Positions 28,651 to 38,271 of a DNA stretch of 64,000 nucleotides are shown piece by piece. Numbering within the stretch: the first letter of the stretch is position 1; every line of letters starts with the position of its first letter. Made by a program: the position numbers and the translations under genes. This DNA comes from JAGQOZ01 sp041399205 (GTDB lineage Bacteria > Planctomycetota > Planctomycetia > Pirellulales > Pirellulaceae): the NCBI GenBank assembly GCA_041399205.1, contig JAWKTK010000004.1, positions 496,001 through 560,000 of the forward strand, read 5' to 3'. The notes below the pieces were generated by a model. That model made no database searches. It worked only from the letters and a program-made list of their open reading frames with translations, and was not told the DNA's origin.

Positions 28651-31022
28651 ATGAGTCACGTGTCGCACGGAAATAGTTTACGGAATCGTCTGCAGGTGGA
28701 GCGGTTGGAGGATCGCCGAGTTTTAACGGGTGGGATGTGGCACGCGTGGGCACCAGCGGTTCGAAGTGGCAGCGATGTGGCGGCGGCTGCGTTTTCCGCG
28801 TCGGACGATTCGTTCGAAGTGGCCAATCAAATGGGATCGTTGCATGGCCAGCAGCGGCTTTCCGATTCATTGGGTTTTGGTGATCGGCGAGACGTCTTTC
28901 AATTTGAAATTGACAGCGCCGCGGCCGAAGTTGCGTTGGAAATCGACGGCACGTGGCCGGTCCTTTCGCTGCAAGTTTACAACGACGAAGGAAACTTGGT
29001 TGGTACCAAAGGCAGCGGTTCGCGGCTGACGTTGGACGGTGAATTGACGGCTGGTACGTACTATGCCGTGGTGAGTTCAAATTCGTTCTTTCCGGTTTAT
29101 TATCGATTGACGGCCGGCGCGACGCCAAAGCAAACAACGCCAGCGGACAGCTGCCGGTAGTCGTCGTGCGGAAGCTCGAGATTTGGGTGCCGTTGCCGAC
29201 GGCTTGCAGTTGACCGAATACTTGGACGCGAACGATCGGTCGGACTATTTTCGGTTCACGTTAGACAAGACTTCGAACACAACCGTCACGCTGAACCAAC
29301 TTTCGGCCGACGCCGATATTTACTTGGCGGATTCGGACGGACTGATCTTGCAGGCATCCAAACGGTCGGGAAATCGTTCGGAACGAATTGACACACAATT
29401 GTCAGCGGGCGAGTACTTTCTGGTAGTGCGTTCGTATGATGGTAAAGCGACATCGTATCAGCTGGGATGGCAGATTGACGCTGTTGCGCCACCAACGACG
29501 CCGCTTGTGCCGACGCCGCTTGTGCCGACGCCACCAGCGAACGACACACCGCCAGTAGGCAATCCGCCTGCCGAAACAGCACCGCCGAATTCGCCGATTT
29601 CGCCGCCGACACCCAGCAATCCGACTCCCGTTGATGAAGCACCACTGCCGCCGGCTCCTGCTACGCCGCAGCCTACTGATGAAGTAGAAACTTCGCCGAC
29701 GGTTCCCAGCCGCAGCCTACGAACGAACAAGACTCGTCACCATCTCCTGTCGCTCCATTTCCGGACGTGACTTATTTTGGCGGTGCGAACGATTGGAATT
29801 TGAACGCCATCAACGCGCCGGAAGTTTGGAGTCAAGGTTATACGGGCGAAGGGATCGTGGTGGCGGTCGTGGATACGGGTGTCGATTGGACGCATGTTGA
29901 TCTCGCGTCCAATATCTGGACCAATGCAGATGAAATCGCTGGCGATGGTATCGACAATGACCGCAACGGCTACGTGGATGACGTATACGGTTGGAATTTT
30001 GCCAACCGCAATGCCAATGTGCAGGACGCCAACGGACATGGTACACATGTGGCGGGAACGATTGCTTCGCTACGGAACGGTTCGGGCAGTACGGGCGTGG
30101 CGCATGACGCACAGATCATGCCGGTCAAGGTGTTGGGTAATAACGGTTCGGGCAGTGACTACGCCGTGTCACAGGGAATTCGCTATGCCGTAGACAACGG
30201 TGCGGATGTGATTAATTTGAGTTTGGGTGGTGCGGCGCCCAGTCGAACCATTTACGGCGTTGGCTTACGCACAACAGCATGACGTGTTTGTGGTGATTGC
30301 GTCGGGGAACGAATCGGCGTCGGTTCCATCCTATCCGGCGGCCTACAGCGGTGATTTGTCGAATGCAATTTCGGTCGGCGCGTACGATTCGAATCATCGA
30401 CGAGCAAACTTCAGCAACAAAGTTGGTAACAGTGGCGCGTTGCAAGTTGACATGCCCGGCGTAGGAATTTACAGCACCGTGTCGAATGGCCGATACGCTC
30501 GGTATAGCGGTACTAGTATGGCATCACCGCATTTGGCCGGAACCGTCGCGTTGATGTTGTCCGCGAATCCGGCGCTGACCTCTCCGCAAATTCAGGCACT
30601 GCTGACTGCCAGTGCGACCAGGGCCATCGCCAATTCTGATTCGGTGGGCGGAGTAAACTCGGCGGACGTGGTCTATCGCAGTTTGTTGGCGCAGAGCGGT
30701 TCGGTGGCAACAACCGCATCCGGTGCGGCGGGGCAGGGGAGTGGTGTTGTGGTGCGAACCAGCAGCTATGTGGATGCGTCAGTGGTTCCCGCAGCGTTGG
30801 ACCAGGCCTTCGAATCGGTGGACACCATTGCGCCGATTCGCAGGTTTGTGGATGCGAATGTCAACAACTTCAACGTAGCGCCGCGGCAAAAGGACTTGGA
30901 GGCGATCGCCGTCACTATCGCTTCCGATGAAACTCCAATGCAGCGTGCCAAGCATGAAAGCGGCGATGGACGAAGTCTTTGCGACATCGTGGTTGGATGT
31001 GCTGGACCGAGCTGTACTTTAA
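28651..31022 (+). pseudogene. Secreted subtilisin-like serine protease (S8) with PPC domains, four frameshifts
   Basis: About 790 residues after joining frames. The start at ATG 28651 follows GGGAG and opens with the planctomycete sorting motif (VERLEDRRVLTGG). Two PPC-type domains (28.8-29.1 and 29.2-29.46 kb), a proline-rich linker and the S8 catalytic domain follow: Asp in VAVVDTGVDWTH, His in NGHGTHVAGTI, oxyanion Asn in IASGNES, Ser in GTSMASPHLAGT. The tail ends MKAAMDEVFATSWLDVLDRAVL at TAA 31020-31022. Frames break at about 29140 (extra C), 29712 (C run short), 30250 (net +1) and 30951 (extra C). All catalytic residues survive, so the gene is probably intact in the cell. Confidence 0.78.
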
Positions 31023-31072
31023 GAACTTTAAGACGTTGGGTCGCCACATTTTCGCTTAACGAAGGAAATGGG

Positions 31073-31714
31073 ATGTCGAACGTTTCGGACGAATCCGCTG
31101 ACCAGAATCCGTACGCTTCGCCCGAGGCATTGGACGCATCGGTGTTGTCTCGGCAAGGGATTCAACGCGATTCGGGTACCCTGATGCTGGACTTCGCATT
31201 GACCGAGCAAGATTACTACGACTATTTCTATTTCAACACGTTCAAACTGCCGTCGTCACGTAGCTTGTTTTGGCGTTCCTACCTGGGGCCACCGCTGTTC
31301 TTTTTTGCGGCCGCAGTTTTATTCTCTGCGGGTAGGTCCCTGCTGGCAGCCGGGATTCTGTGTGGAATGGCCCTTGGTCTATTGGTGATCTATCCCTTTC
31401 TTGTGCCTTTTAGGTTGAAGAAGCGTGTGCGGCAAATGTGTTCGTCTGGCCAATACTTGGGCGTCGTGGGGCCGCGAAGGATGAACTTGAGTGAACGAGG
31501 TGTGTTGGTTTACGGACAGAGCGGAGAATTCTTGCACTATTGGGCGGGCATTGTGCAGATTATAGAAAGTCGAAAACTGCTGCTCTTGTACGTCGGTTAT
31601 GCTATGGCCATCGTTGTACCGCGGCGCAGTTTCCTGGATTCCGATGAATACGAAGAGTTTGTGGCGTATTTGACCCAGCATGCGTCCGGTGGCGATTGTC
31701 TACGAATCTACTAA
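31073..31714 (+). CDS. YcxB-like membrane protein
   Basis: A 213-residue protein with an N-terminal soluble part (FALTEQDYYDYFYFNTFKL), two adjacent membrane helices (about residues 65-110) and a C-terminal domain with the pattern LSERGVLVYGQSGEFLHYWAGIVQI then VPRRSFLDSDEYEEFVAYL, as in YcxB-like proteins. The ATG at 31073 follows AAGGAAA. The open frame runs further upstream only because a frameshift fuses it to the subtilase gene; the real subtilase stop is 51 bp upstream. Function of the family is unknown. Confidence 0.82.
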   Translation: MSNVSDESADQNPYASPEALDASVLSRQGIQRDSGTLMLDFALTEQDYYDYFYFNTFKLPSSRSLFWRSYLGPPLFFFAAAVLFSAGRSLLAAGILCGMALGLLVIYPFLVPFRLKKRVRQMCSSGQYLGVVGPRRMNLSERGVLVYGQSGEFLHYWAGIVQIIESRKLLLLYVGYAMAIVVPRRSFLDSDEYEEFVAYLTQHASGGDCLRIY

Positions 31715-31850
31715 TCAAGTATGGAACGATCGTTGTGTCTGGCCGCTGCTGGCCGGTTTTCGAATGAAGCGAACCGTGTAGAATCGTGCGACTGGTGGAC
31801 GCCGACTTTTTGGCAATCCTTTTTGCGAAGACAGACTAGCGGAGTTGAAG

Positions 31851-32759
31851 ATGGTATTTGCGGATCGACTGGCCCAGGCGGTGCAGCGAGTAGGAAATCC
31901 GGTAATGGTGGGCCTGGATCCTCGCTGGGAAAATCTTCCCGATTCGCTTCGCCGCGATGGTGATTCGCCGGCGGAAAAAGCACAGGCGTTTCAGATTTTT
32001 TCGTGCGAAGTCATTGATGCGGTGAAAGACTTGGTTGGAATCGTCAAGCCGCAGATGGCATTCTTTGAACAGCTAGGGCCTAGCGGTTTTGCGGCATTGG
32101 CCGAGGTAACCGCGTATGCTCGAAGACAAGGGCTACTGGTTGTCCTAGACGGCAAGCGAAATGACATCGGCTCCACCGGAGCGGCTTATGCGGATGCCTA
32201 CTTGGGCGAGCAGGCCAGCGGAATTCCGGCCGACGCTTTAACTGTCAGCCCCTATTTGGGCGATGATAGTCTGACACCATTTATCGAAGTGGCCGATCAA
32301 CGCGACGCGGGTGTTTTTGTGCTTGTGAAAACGTCCAATCCTGGCGGCAAACTGTTGCAGGACCTAGTTTCCGATTCGTTGACCATCTATCAGCGCATGG
32401 CCGACTTGGTAAATGCGGCTAGCGCGGTTCGAATCGGAGAATGCGGATATGGTTCGGTCGGAGCGGTTGTGGGAGCAACGTACCCGCAGCAGCTGGCCGA
32501 ATTGAGACAGCGCATGCCACAGTCTTGGTTGTTGGTGCCTGGCTTTGGGGCTCAAGGTGGCACTGCTGATTCCGTAGCCGCCGCATTTGATGCAAAAGGA
32601 CTGGGAGCTGTGGTGAATAATTCGCGAGGAATTATCTTTGCTTATCAAAGGAGTGAATACGCTCATTTTGCTGGCAGCAAATGGCAAAACGCTGTAGAAG
32701 CAGCCACCAAACAAATGATCGAACAACTTCGAACGGAAACCAGCGTCAGCCAACTCTAA
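31851..32759 (+). CDS. pyrF: Orotidine 5'-phosphate decarboxylase (long, type 2)
   Basis: A 302-residue enzyme of UMP synthesis that decarboxylates OMP. The N-terminal VMVGLDPRWENLP holds a substrate-binding Asp, VKPQMAFFEQLG lies near residue 65, and the catalytic LDGKRNDIGSTG near 100 has the Asp-Lys-Asp network. VVGATYP and LLVPGFGAQGG near 220-235 bind phosphate. Length and sequence match the long pyrF family (about 270-310) rather than the E. coli type. ATG 31851 is preferred over TTG 31845 because GGAG stands six bases upstream. It stands alone here, without other pyr genes. Confidence 0.95.
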   Translation: MVFADRLAQAVQRVGNPVMVGLDPRWENLPDSLRRDGDSPAEKAQAFQIFSCEVIDAVKDLVGIVKPQMAFFEQLGPSGFAALAEVTAYARRQGLLVVLDGKRNDIGSTGAAYADAYLGEQASGIPADALTVSPYLGDDSLTPFIEVADQRDAGVFVLVKTSNPGGKLLQDLVSDSLTIYQRMADLVNAASAVRIGECGYGSVGAVVGATYPQQLAELRQRMPQSWLLVPGFGAQGGTADSVAAAFDAKGLGAVVNNSRGIIFAYQRSEYAHFAGSKWQNAVEAATKQMIEQLRTETSVSQL

Positions 32760-32870
32760 CTGCAAGGCCGTTGTGTGATCGACATAGCGGACGATTCGCA
32801 AAGATTCTAGAATGGCGTCAAGCATCATGCGCGAATTGCGCCATTTCATTACTTTACGGGAGGTCATGCC

Positions 32871-33799
32871 GTGTTGAGATTAGCTCGATCCATAGCGTTT
32901 TGGTTGGTTGCGTTTGCTCTGTCGGCAGTAACGTGGCGGCTCAAGAGGCCGAGTCCAAGGGATACAATCTGAAATGGAAGTTAGACCCTGGTAAGAAATT
33001 GACCATTGCCATGGAACAAGATATTTCCATGGAGATGTCCATTGGCGGCCAAAAAGTGAACACCACCACCAAGTCACAAACATGGATGGGGTTTGATGTC
33101 AAAGAAGTCAACGACGATGGAGATACCGTCGTGGAATCGACGCTGCAGCGAGTCAAAATGTCCATGAATGCTCCGCAGTTCGGAGATATCACCTATGACA
33201 GTGATAGCGGAGACGAACCGACCGGAATTGCCGCTCAGTTGGCAAGCGCCTTTACGCCCATGCTCAAGGTGCCGTTCAAACAAGTGATGAAAACAAGCGG
33301 CGAAGTGGTCAGTGTCGACATTCCGGAAGACGCGCTGAAAGGTGTAAAGGGTCCCGGTGCACCCACCAAGGAAATGTTGGAGCAGTTGTCGCGAAATGCG
33401 TCGCTGCAGTTTCCCAGCGACTACGTCCAGATTGGGCAATAATGGACCAGTGAAAGTGAAATGACCACGCCCGTGGGGCGGTTGAAGGTTGCCAATGAAT
33501 ACACGTATGCTGGGCCCGTGGAAGTTGGCGGAAAAAAGCTGCATCAAGTAGATGTTGTGGTTTCTATGGATTTTGGCGAAGGGGAAAATCAACTGGGCGC
33601 CAAAATTGAAGTGGTCGAACAAAACACAAAAGGACAGTTGTTTTTTGATAACGAAGCCGGGCATTTGGATCATTCTGAAATTGATCAAAACATGACCATG
33701 AATATCAGCGTCGTTGGTCAGAAGACCGTGCAAAAAATCATGCAGAAATCAAAGGCTGTCTTTTCGCCAGCCAAAGCGGAGGCGGAAACAAACCCGTAG
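32871..33799 (+). CDS. DUF6263-like exported protein, interrupted by one frameshift and one stop
   Basis: The likely start is GTG 32871, seven bases after GGGAGG, giving a signal peptide (LRLARSIAFWLVAFALSA). One base is missing near 32931, after which the frame runs VAAQEAESKGYNLKWKLDPGKK to residue QIGQ and a TAA at 33440-33442. The same frame continues past the stop with WTSESEMTTPVGRLKV to 33799, ending in a Lys/Ala/Glu tail. The stop can be removed by dropping one G from GGG (33434-33436) and adding a T shortly after, giving QIGNNWTSESE. The total is about 310 residues. The pattern resembles DUF6263 proteins; function is unknown. Confidence 0.65.
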
Positions 33800-33971
33800 C
33801 GTGTTGCTGGATTCGCTTGGTTTGTCTGTCTTCGGCTCACAGCGGTTGATGAGTTTTGGGTAGTGGACACGCGGCGTCGAACTGTTCGGTCCCGCGTTCG
33901 TTCCTGCGTACGCTTCATCCGCCTGTAGGAGACGGACGCGCCAGTTCGGTTTGTGTGATAGTAAATAGGGA

Positions 33972-34844
33972 ATGCCTACAGTGGATAATTCAATTTGGAC
34001 TGTTGTCGTCACGCTATTTTTTAGTGCCAACTTGGTTGACGCACAGGACGCTTCGCTCCGAATGCCTGTTTATCCTGATAAAGATCCGCCACCGGCAAGA
34101 AGTTCGTCTGAAGTAGATAAGCTGTTGGCTGGTTCGCAAACCGTCCAAGACAAAGCGTTAAGCGTGCTGTTGGTCGCCGGAGCGAAGGATCACGGCAAAG
34201 GCGAACATGATTATCCGAACTGGCAAACCGTCTGGCAGCGCATGCTTCCTCAGGCCAAGAATCCAACGCAGGTTGATATTGCGATGGAATTTCCGACCAA
34301 ACAGCAGATTGATCAAGCGGACGTGATAGTATTTTACCAACGCGGTAAATGGGATGATGAACGAGCCACCGCGGTGGACGCGTTTTTGGCTCGCGGCGGA
34401 GGTTTGGTGTACATTCACTGGGCGGTTGATGGACGAGGCCAACAGGAAGAGATGGCCAAACGAATTGGGCTTGCTTCGTTAGGTGGCGGAATTCGAGTAC
34501 GGCATGGCGAACTGGACATTGATTTTTCGCCAGGACGTGAACACCCGATCGCGAGGAACTTTCAGCGAATTCGCTGGATTGACGAAAGTTATTGGCAATT
34601 GACCGGGGATCCGAATCGCCTGAATCTGATCGGCACTTCGCTGGAGGACGGCGCTCCGCAACCGCAGTTTTGGACAATCGAACGAGGGCGGGGACGCGTC
34701 TTTGTGTCCATTCCCGGTCATTATATGTGGACGTTCGATGATCCTGCCTTTCGAACGTTACTGTTCCGCGGTATTGCTTGGGTAGCACAACGACCCGTAG
34801 ACCGTTTTAACGATCTGGTGACGTTGGACGCGCGAATGGAATAA
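33972..34844 (+). CDS. ThuA-like domain protein, exported
   Basis: A 290-residue protein with a short signal peptide (IWTVVVTLFFSANLVDAQ). A ThuA/glutamine-amidotransferase-like fold follows: VLLVAGAKDHGKGEHDYPNW near residue 65, ADVIVFYQRGKWDD near 115, FLARGGGLVYIHWAVDGR near 140 and a C-terminal RGRVFVSIPGHYMWTFDDPAFRTLLFRGIAWVA, a hallmark of the family. ThuA-like domains are common in planctomycetes and linked to sugar metabolism, but the reaction is unknown. The catalytic cysteine of true amidotransferases is absent, as is normal in this family. Confidence 0.85.
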   Translation: MPTVDNSIWTVVVTLFFSANLVDAQDASLRMPVYPDKDPPPARSSSEVDKLLAGSQTVQDKALSVLLVAGAKDHGKGEHDYPNWQTVWQRMLPQAKNPTQVDIAMEFPTKQQIDQADVIVFYQRGKWDDERATAVDAFLARGGGLVYIHWAVDGRGQQEEMAKRIGLASLGGGIRVRHGELDIDFSPGREHPIARNFQRIRWIDESYWQLTGDPNRLNLIGTSLEDGAPQPQFWTIERGRGRVFVSIPGHYMWTFDDPAFRTLLFRGIAWVAQRPVDRFNDLVTLDARME

Positions 34845-35014
34845 CTCGTTCTCTAGACGATTTTTTCTTCGAATGCTGGATTGTGGGAATCGTGAATACG
34901 TGTCGATTACGCTGGATGCAAAATGTGCCAATCTCGGAAAACGGACTGGATTTTCTAAAAACGTCGGCACCTAAACAGGCCCTAACTGGACAGCGTCATG
35001 ATTGGTTCGTAGTC

Positions 35015-35063
35015 CCGCCTTTAGGCGGAAAGCTCCTGCAAAACCGATTCCGCCTAAAGGCGG
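35015..35063. repeat. Pair of inverted CCGCCTTTAGGCGG elements
   Basis: CCGCCTTTAGGCGG at 35015-35028 and its exact reverse complement CCGCCTAAAGGCGG at 35050-35063 are separated by 21 bases. Each copy is itself a near-palindrome, so each can fold alone or pair with the other. It is followed by the short direct repeat GGACGAAC (35061-35080). It lies between two convergent genes and may help end transcription or be a dispersed small repeat. Confidence 0.7.
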
Positions 35064-35089
35064 ACGGACGAACGGACGAACGCTGGCAG

Positions 35090-35110
35090 AAAGCGCCAAT
35101 GTGGCGCTTT
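35090..35110 (-). terminator. Terminator-like hairpin after the beta-lactamase family gene
   Basis: A perfect 9-bp stem AAAGCGCCA / TGGCGCTTT with a three-base loop, starting six bases beyond the minus-strand stop codon. The T tract is only that within the stem, so strength is uncertain. Confidence 0.55.
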
Positions 35111-35116
35111 GTCCAG

Positions 35117-36272
35117 CTAGTTGATCATTCTAGCTGCTTCGGTCTGGAACGCTTTGCGAACGTCTGACGCGTCACTGTTGGGCAATTTGGTGCGCTGAAT
35201 CAACAGCACGTAGATTGTCTTGGTTTGGGGATCGACCCAGCCTTGCGTTCCGAAAGCGCCGCCGTGGCCAAACGTGCCAGCCGACAGCATTTCCGTCACG
35301 CCTTGCGGTTGCTGGACAAGACACCATCCCAGGCCCCAACCGTTTCCTGGAGTAAAACCGGTGGTAAGTTCGCCCGTCTGCAGGCTCAACATTTGTCGCA
35401 CTGCTTCTGCGGAAACAATGCGCTGACCTCGAAACGTGCCTTGGTTCAAGATCATTTGGTAGAAGCGAAACAAGTCTCGCGCCGTAGAGTACAGTCCGCC
35501 CGACGGATTGGGTGCAGGTTGACGCGGATTCGTGATGAAGTTTTCGTCCGGCTTCAGCGAATGGTCTTCCTCGCCAGGTTGGTAGATCACGGCCAAGCGC
35601 TTGGCTTGCTTTTCGCTGGGCTTGAATGTGGTGTTGTTCATCTTCAGTGGTGTGAAGATTCGCTCGGCTAAGTATTCGTCCAGCGACTGTCCGGAAACAA
35701 TTTCGATCACCGCGCCCACCACGTTCAAGCCTGGGCTGTATTGCCATTTGGTACCGGGCTGAAAATCGAGCGGTCGATTGGCCAAGGCCCTGGCTTCTTC
35801 TTGCAGCGAAATGCTAAAAGTCTGCGAACCGCCGAGTCCGGAAGTGTGTGTGATTACGTCCTGTAGCGTGATGGGCCGTTCGACAGGATCGCCATTCTTC
35901 AGTTTGGCATGCGCAATTCGGGAATGTACTTACTAACCGGATCGTCCAGGCTAACTTTTCCTTCGTCAACTAACATCATCAGGCCTGTGGCCACGATCGG
36001 TTTGGTCATCGATGCAATGGCAAACATCGAATTGTTCTTCATGACGCGTTGGTTTGCTAGATCTGCGTCACCGACAGCGCCAGGTGAACGATTTTGCCTT
36101 GTCGAGCGACTAGTGTCACCGCACCTGAAATCGTGTGGTTGTCAACACACGCCTGCACGGCATCGTTAACTTTCTCATTGGTCGGCGCTTGCTGCTTCTG
36201 TTGCGGTTGGCCGAAGGTAGCCGGAACACAGGACATGAGAAAACAGCACACCAGCATCGTGGGCAAACGCAT
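35117..36272 (-). CDS. Serine beta-lactamase-family (class C-like) hydrolase, two frameshifts
   Basis: About 385 residues when read across two single-base gaps at about 36080 and 35915. The first frame gives a signal peptide (MLVCCFLMSCVPATFGQ). The second gives the active-site motif SMTK (FAIASMTKPIVATGLM). The third, 35117-35785 and upstream, gives LQDVITHTSGLGG, the YSPGLN motif in place of Y-x-N, and HGGAFGTQGWVDP near the end. This is the beta-lactamase/esterase/DD-peptidase superfamily in which planctomycetes have many exported members; resistance should not be assumed. The break points are in short G and T runs, so the gene is probably intact. Confidence 0.8.
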
Positions 36273-36327
36273 CTAAGTATTCCTTGTTTTGAAGAGTGCA
36301 GAGAGTACAGGGACGTTGAGTCTCGTT

Positions 36328-36656
36328 TCAATACTTGGGAACCGTCGGGTCAATTTGTTCTGACCAAGCGTCAATTCCACCCGTCATGTTTTGTACATTT
36401 GGAAAACCCTGAGCCAGCAACCATTCGGTCACTCGCAAACTGCGTCCGCCGTGATGGCAATGAACTACAATCAAGGATTCGCGATGCGGTTCAATTCGTG
36501 AATGCGAGCAGGAATGTCGTTCATCGGAATCAGCGTCGAATTCGGAATGTTAGCCGTGGCGTGTTCCGCCGGAGTTCGACAGTCCAGCAGCAAGAAGTCG
36601 CTGTTTGCATCCAGCATAGCCTTCACTGCTTGGACATTGATTTCAATATTTTGCAT
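36328..36656 (-). CDS. Rhodanese-like domain protein, one frameshift
   Basis: About 109 residues, a single rhodanese domain that may carry sulfur on its active cysteine. The N-terminal frame from ATG 36656 reads MQNIEINVQAVKAML and LLDCRTPAEHATANIPNS. One base is missing near 36495, and the next frame continues PHRESLIVVHCHHGGRS, where C in VVHCHHGGRS is the catalytic loop, and ends at TGA 36328-36330. It lies 56 bp upstream of the beta-lactamase-family gene on the same strand. Confidence 0.75.
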
Positions 36657-36747
36657 GGCGTTTAAATCACTAAGGGTAAGGAAGAATGAGAGCGTAATGA
36701 AATGCAAGAATGTATCACGAATTGGCAACGCGTTTGGTTGCGTGAAA

Positions 36748-36788
36748 CAAAAAAAACGGTTGCTCGTGCTGAGACGAGCAACCGTTTT
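36748..36788 (-). terminator. Strong intrinsic terminator after the DUF1559 gene
   Basis: A 15-bp stem (AAAACGGTTGCTCGT at 36753-36767 with ACGAGCAACCGTTTT at 36774-36788) has a six-base loop. On the minus strand it is followed by a run of T (A run 36749-36756). It lies 28 bp after the stop of the DUF1559 gene. Confidence 0.9.
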
Positions 36789-36816
36789 GCATTTTCATTC
36801 GAATGAAGCGAATCGC

Positions 36817-37953
36817 TTACAGTTGCGAATGGTCAACGATTTCGTTACCGCCTCGCGTAACTAAGCGGAAGTAAACCGTAGGATCAACCGAATCCGGAAT
36901 CGCCTTCGTGTGTGCGTCGGCAAACGAATGGATTACCACGCCGCCGCTGTGGTCGGAGCTTGGACCATAGTCAAAATCGAATTCGCCTCCCTTTAATACG
37001 CCCGAAGAAGCGTACGGAATGTCCGTAATTTGCGTATTCGACGGATCCAGCAGGTAGTTGCGCCCGTAATTCAGCGCCGTGCGAATACCGTCGGGTACAC
37101 CCAGGCTGCCATCAGACTTGGTTTCTGGTGTAATGCTCTGGCCAACTTCCGGCGGGAAGGCCAAGGCCCAAGCCGATTGGCCAGAGTACCAAGACGAGTA
37201 TACTTCGTGCTTGGATTCTGCAACCAGCACGGTCTTAGAACCACCGTCGGTAACGTCGCTCATGCGAAGTCCCTTCGAGTCGTTATTGAACTTGCCGATC
37301 ATGATACCACCGTAAGTGGCTTCATAATCGCGAGCTCCAGTTCGGGAACCGCCCCAAAGCGTACCGGCCATGGCAATGTAGTTGCTGCCAGCTACTTCGG
37401 CATCGCCACCAAGGCCGTAATCAAACGCAGCAATTTCTTCACCACCAAAGCTCGGGCATCGCATGATGTCCAGCGGAGTGGTGCTGAAATGTTGTTCTAC
37501 GTCGCCAGTTCCGCCCGGCCCCATTGCGGGATCAAAAGCGACTCGATTGAAATTCTGGCTAACGCCTTTCAATTGGTCGTAGACCCCTTGTTCTTCAATG
37601 TACGGCAAGATTTGAACAACCCAGCTGTAACCGTCGTAATTCGTACGCACTCGCTGGCCGTCTACGTACAGAGCTCCTGCAGCCCCTTCTCCTGGTTCGA
37701 CTTGACCCAAGCTGCCTCGACCAGGCGCTCGTGGCGGGGCCAAGTTGGCCAGCGGAAACCGTAGGAACGCACTTTCGTGGTTCAAAATCGCGTGTGCCAA
37801 TTCACGAGCATTCTTGATGCAAGTGTTTCGGCGAGCTGCTTCGCGTGCGGCATTGATAGCCGGCAGCAGAAGCAGAACCAAGATGGCGATAATCGCAATT
37901 ACCACCAGCAGTTCGACAAGGGTGAAACCTCGTCTTTGATTGGATCTAGGCAT
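36817..37953 (-). CDS. DUF1559 prepilin-like protein with N-terminal methylation motif
   Basis: A 378-residue protein of the planctomycete-specific DUF1559 family. The N-terminus has a type IV pilin-like class III signal (RRGFTLVELLVVIAIIAILVLLLLPA), cleaved after Gly by a prepilin peptidase. The conserved AAREAARRNTCIKNARELAHA segment follows. The C-terminus shows the family block FDYGPSSDHSGGVVIHSFADAHTKAI (H-x-G-G-V type). ATG 37953 is chosen because GGGAGG stands seven bases upstream and the signal begins there. These proteins occur in many copies in planctomycetes; the function is unknown, with pseudopilin-like surface assembly an inference. Confidence 0.93.
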   Translation of the reverse strand: MPRSNQRRGFTLVELLVVIAIIAILVLLLLPAINAAREAARRNTCIKNARELAHAILNHESAFLRFPLANLAPPRAPGRGSLGQVEPGEGAAGALYVDGQRVRTNYDGYSWVVQILPYIEEQGVYDQLKGVSQNFNRVAFDPAMGPGGTGDVEQHFSTTPLDIMRCPSFGGEEIAAFDYGLGGDAEVAGSNYIAMAGTLWGGSRTGARDYEATYGGIMIGKFNNDSKGLRMSDVTDGGSKTVLVAESKHEVYSSWYSGQSAWALAFPPEVGQSITPETKSDGSLGVPDGIRTALNYGRNYLLDPSNTQITDIPYASSGVLKGGEFDFDYGPSSDHSGGVVIHSFADAHTKAIPDSVDPTVYFRLVTRGGNEIVDHSQL

Positions 37954-38271
37954 GTAGAACCTCCCACAATAGAAATGATAAAAAATGAGACAGATGTCGC
38001 CTCTCTGTTCGACCCACGACAATCAAACTTGCCAAAGAATAAGGAAAAATAAGAATTGGCTAATCTGATTTATCGCGACGTTTCGAAATAGGCATACCTA
38101 TTCCTTCGGTAGTGATTTAATCCGTTATGAACCCCAGCGTCAATAGTTTTGTCATAAGATTGTGGCTGAAATCACCCTAAACGCCATTAGCGTAGTCACT
38201 TAGGGCGAATTCGAGTGCCATTAGAGTTTCACACGTAAATCAAATGTGACCGGCAAGTTGTGGAGTCTTGA
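37954..38271. other. Intergenic region between divergent transcription units
   Basis: 318 bases, noticeably AT-rich from 38030 to 38160, separating the DUF1559 gene (minus) from the housekeeping run that begins with the CCA-adding-type enzyme (plus). It should contain both promoters. I see no open frame, repeat or defined operator. Confidence 0.4.

Noticed and set aside
30227..31714. A 495-residue protease/membrane fusion protein
   Set aside because: The two parts are separate genes. A one-base gain near 30951 removes the natural protease stop, and the second gene has its own ribosome site and start at 31073.
32681..32870. N-terminal extension of the DUF6263-like gene back to 32681
   Set aside because: It overlaps pyrF and reads like non-coding sequence; a GTG with GGGAGG and a signal peptide is found at 32871 in another frame.
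35117..36272. Antibiotic resistance gene
   Set aside because: The SxxK/YxN-type family includes many esterases and peptidases; nothing here points to resistance.
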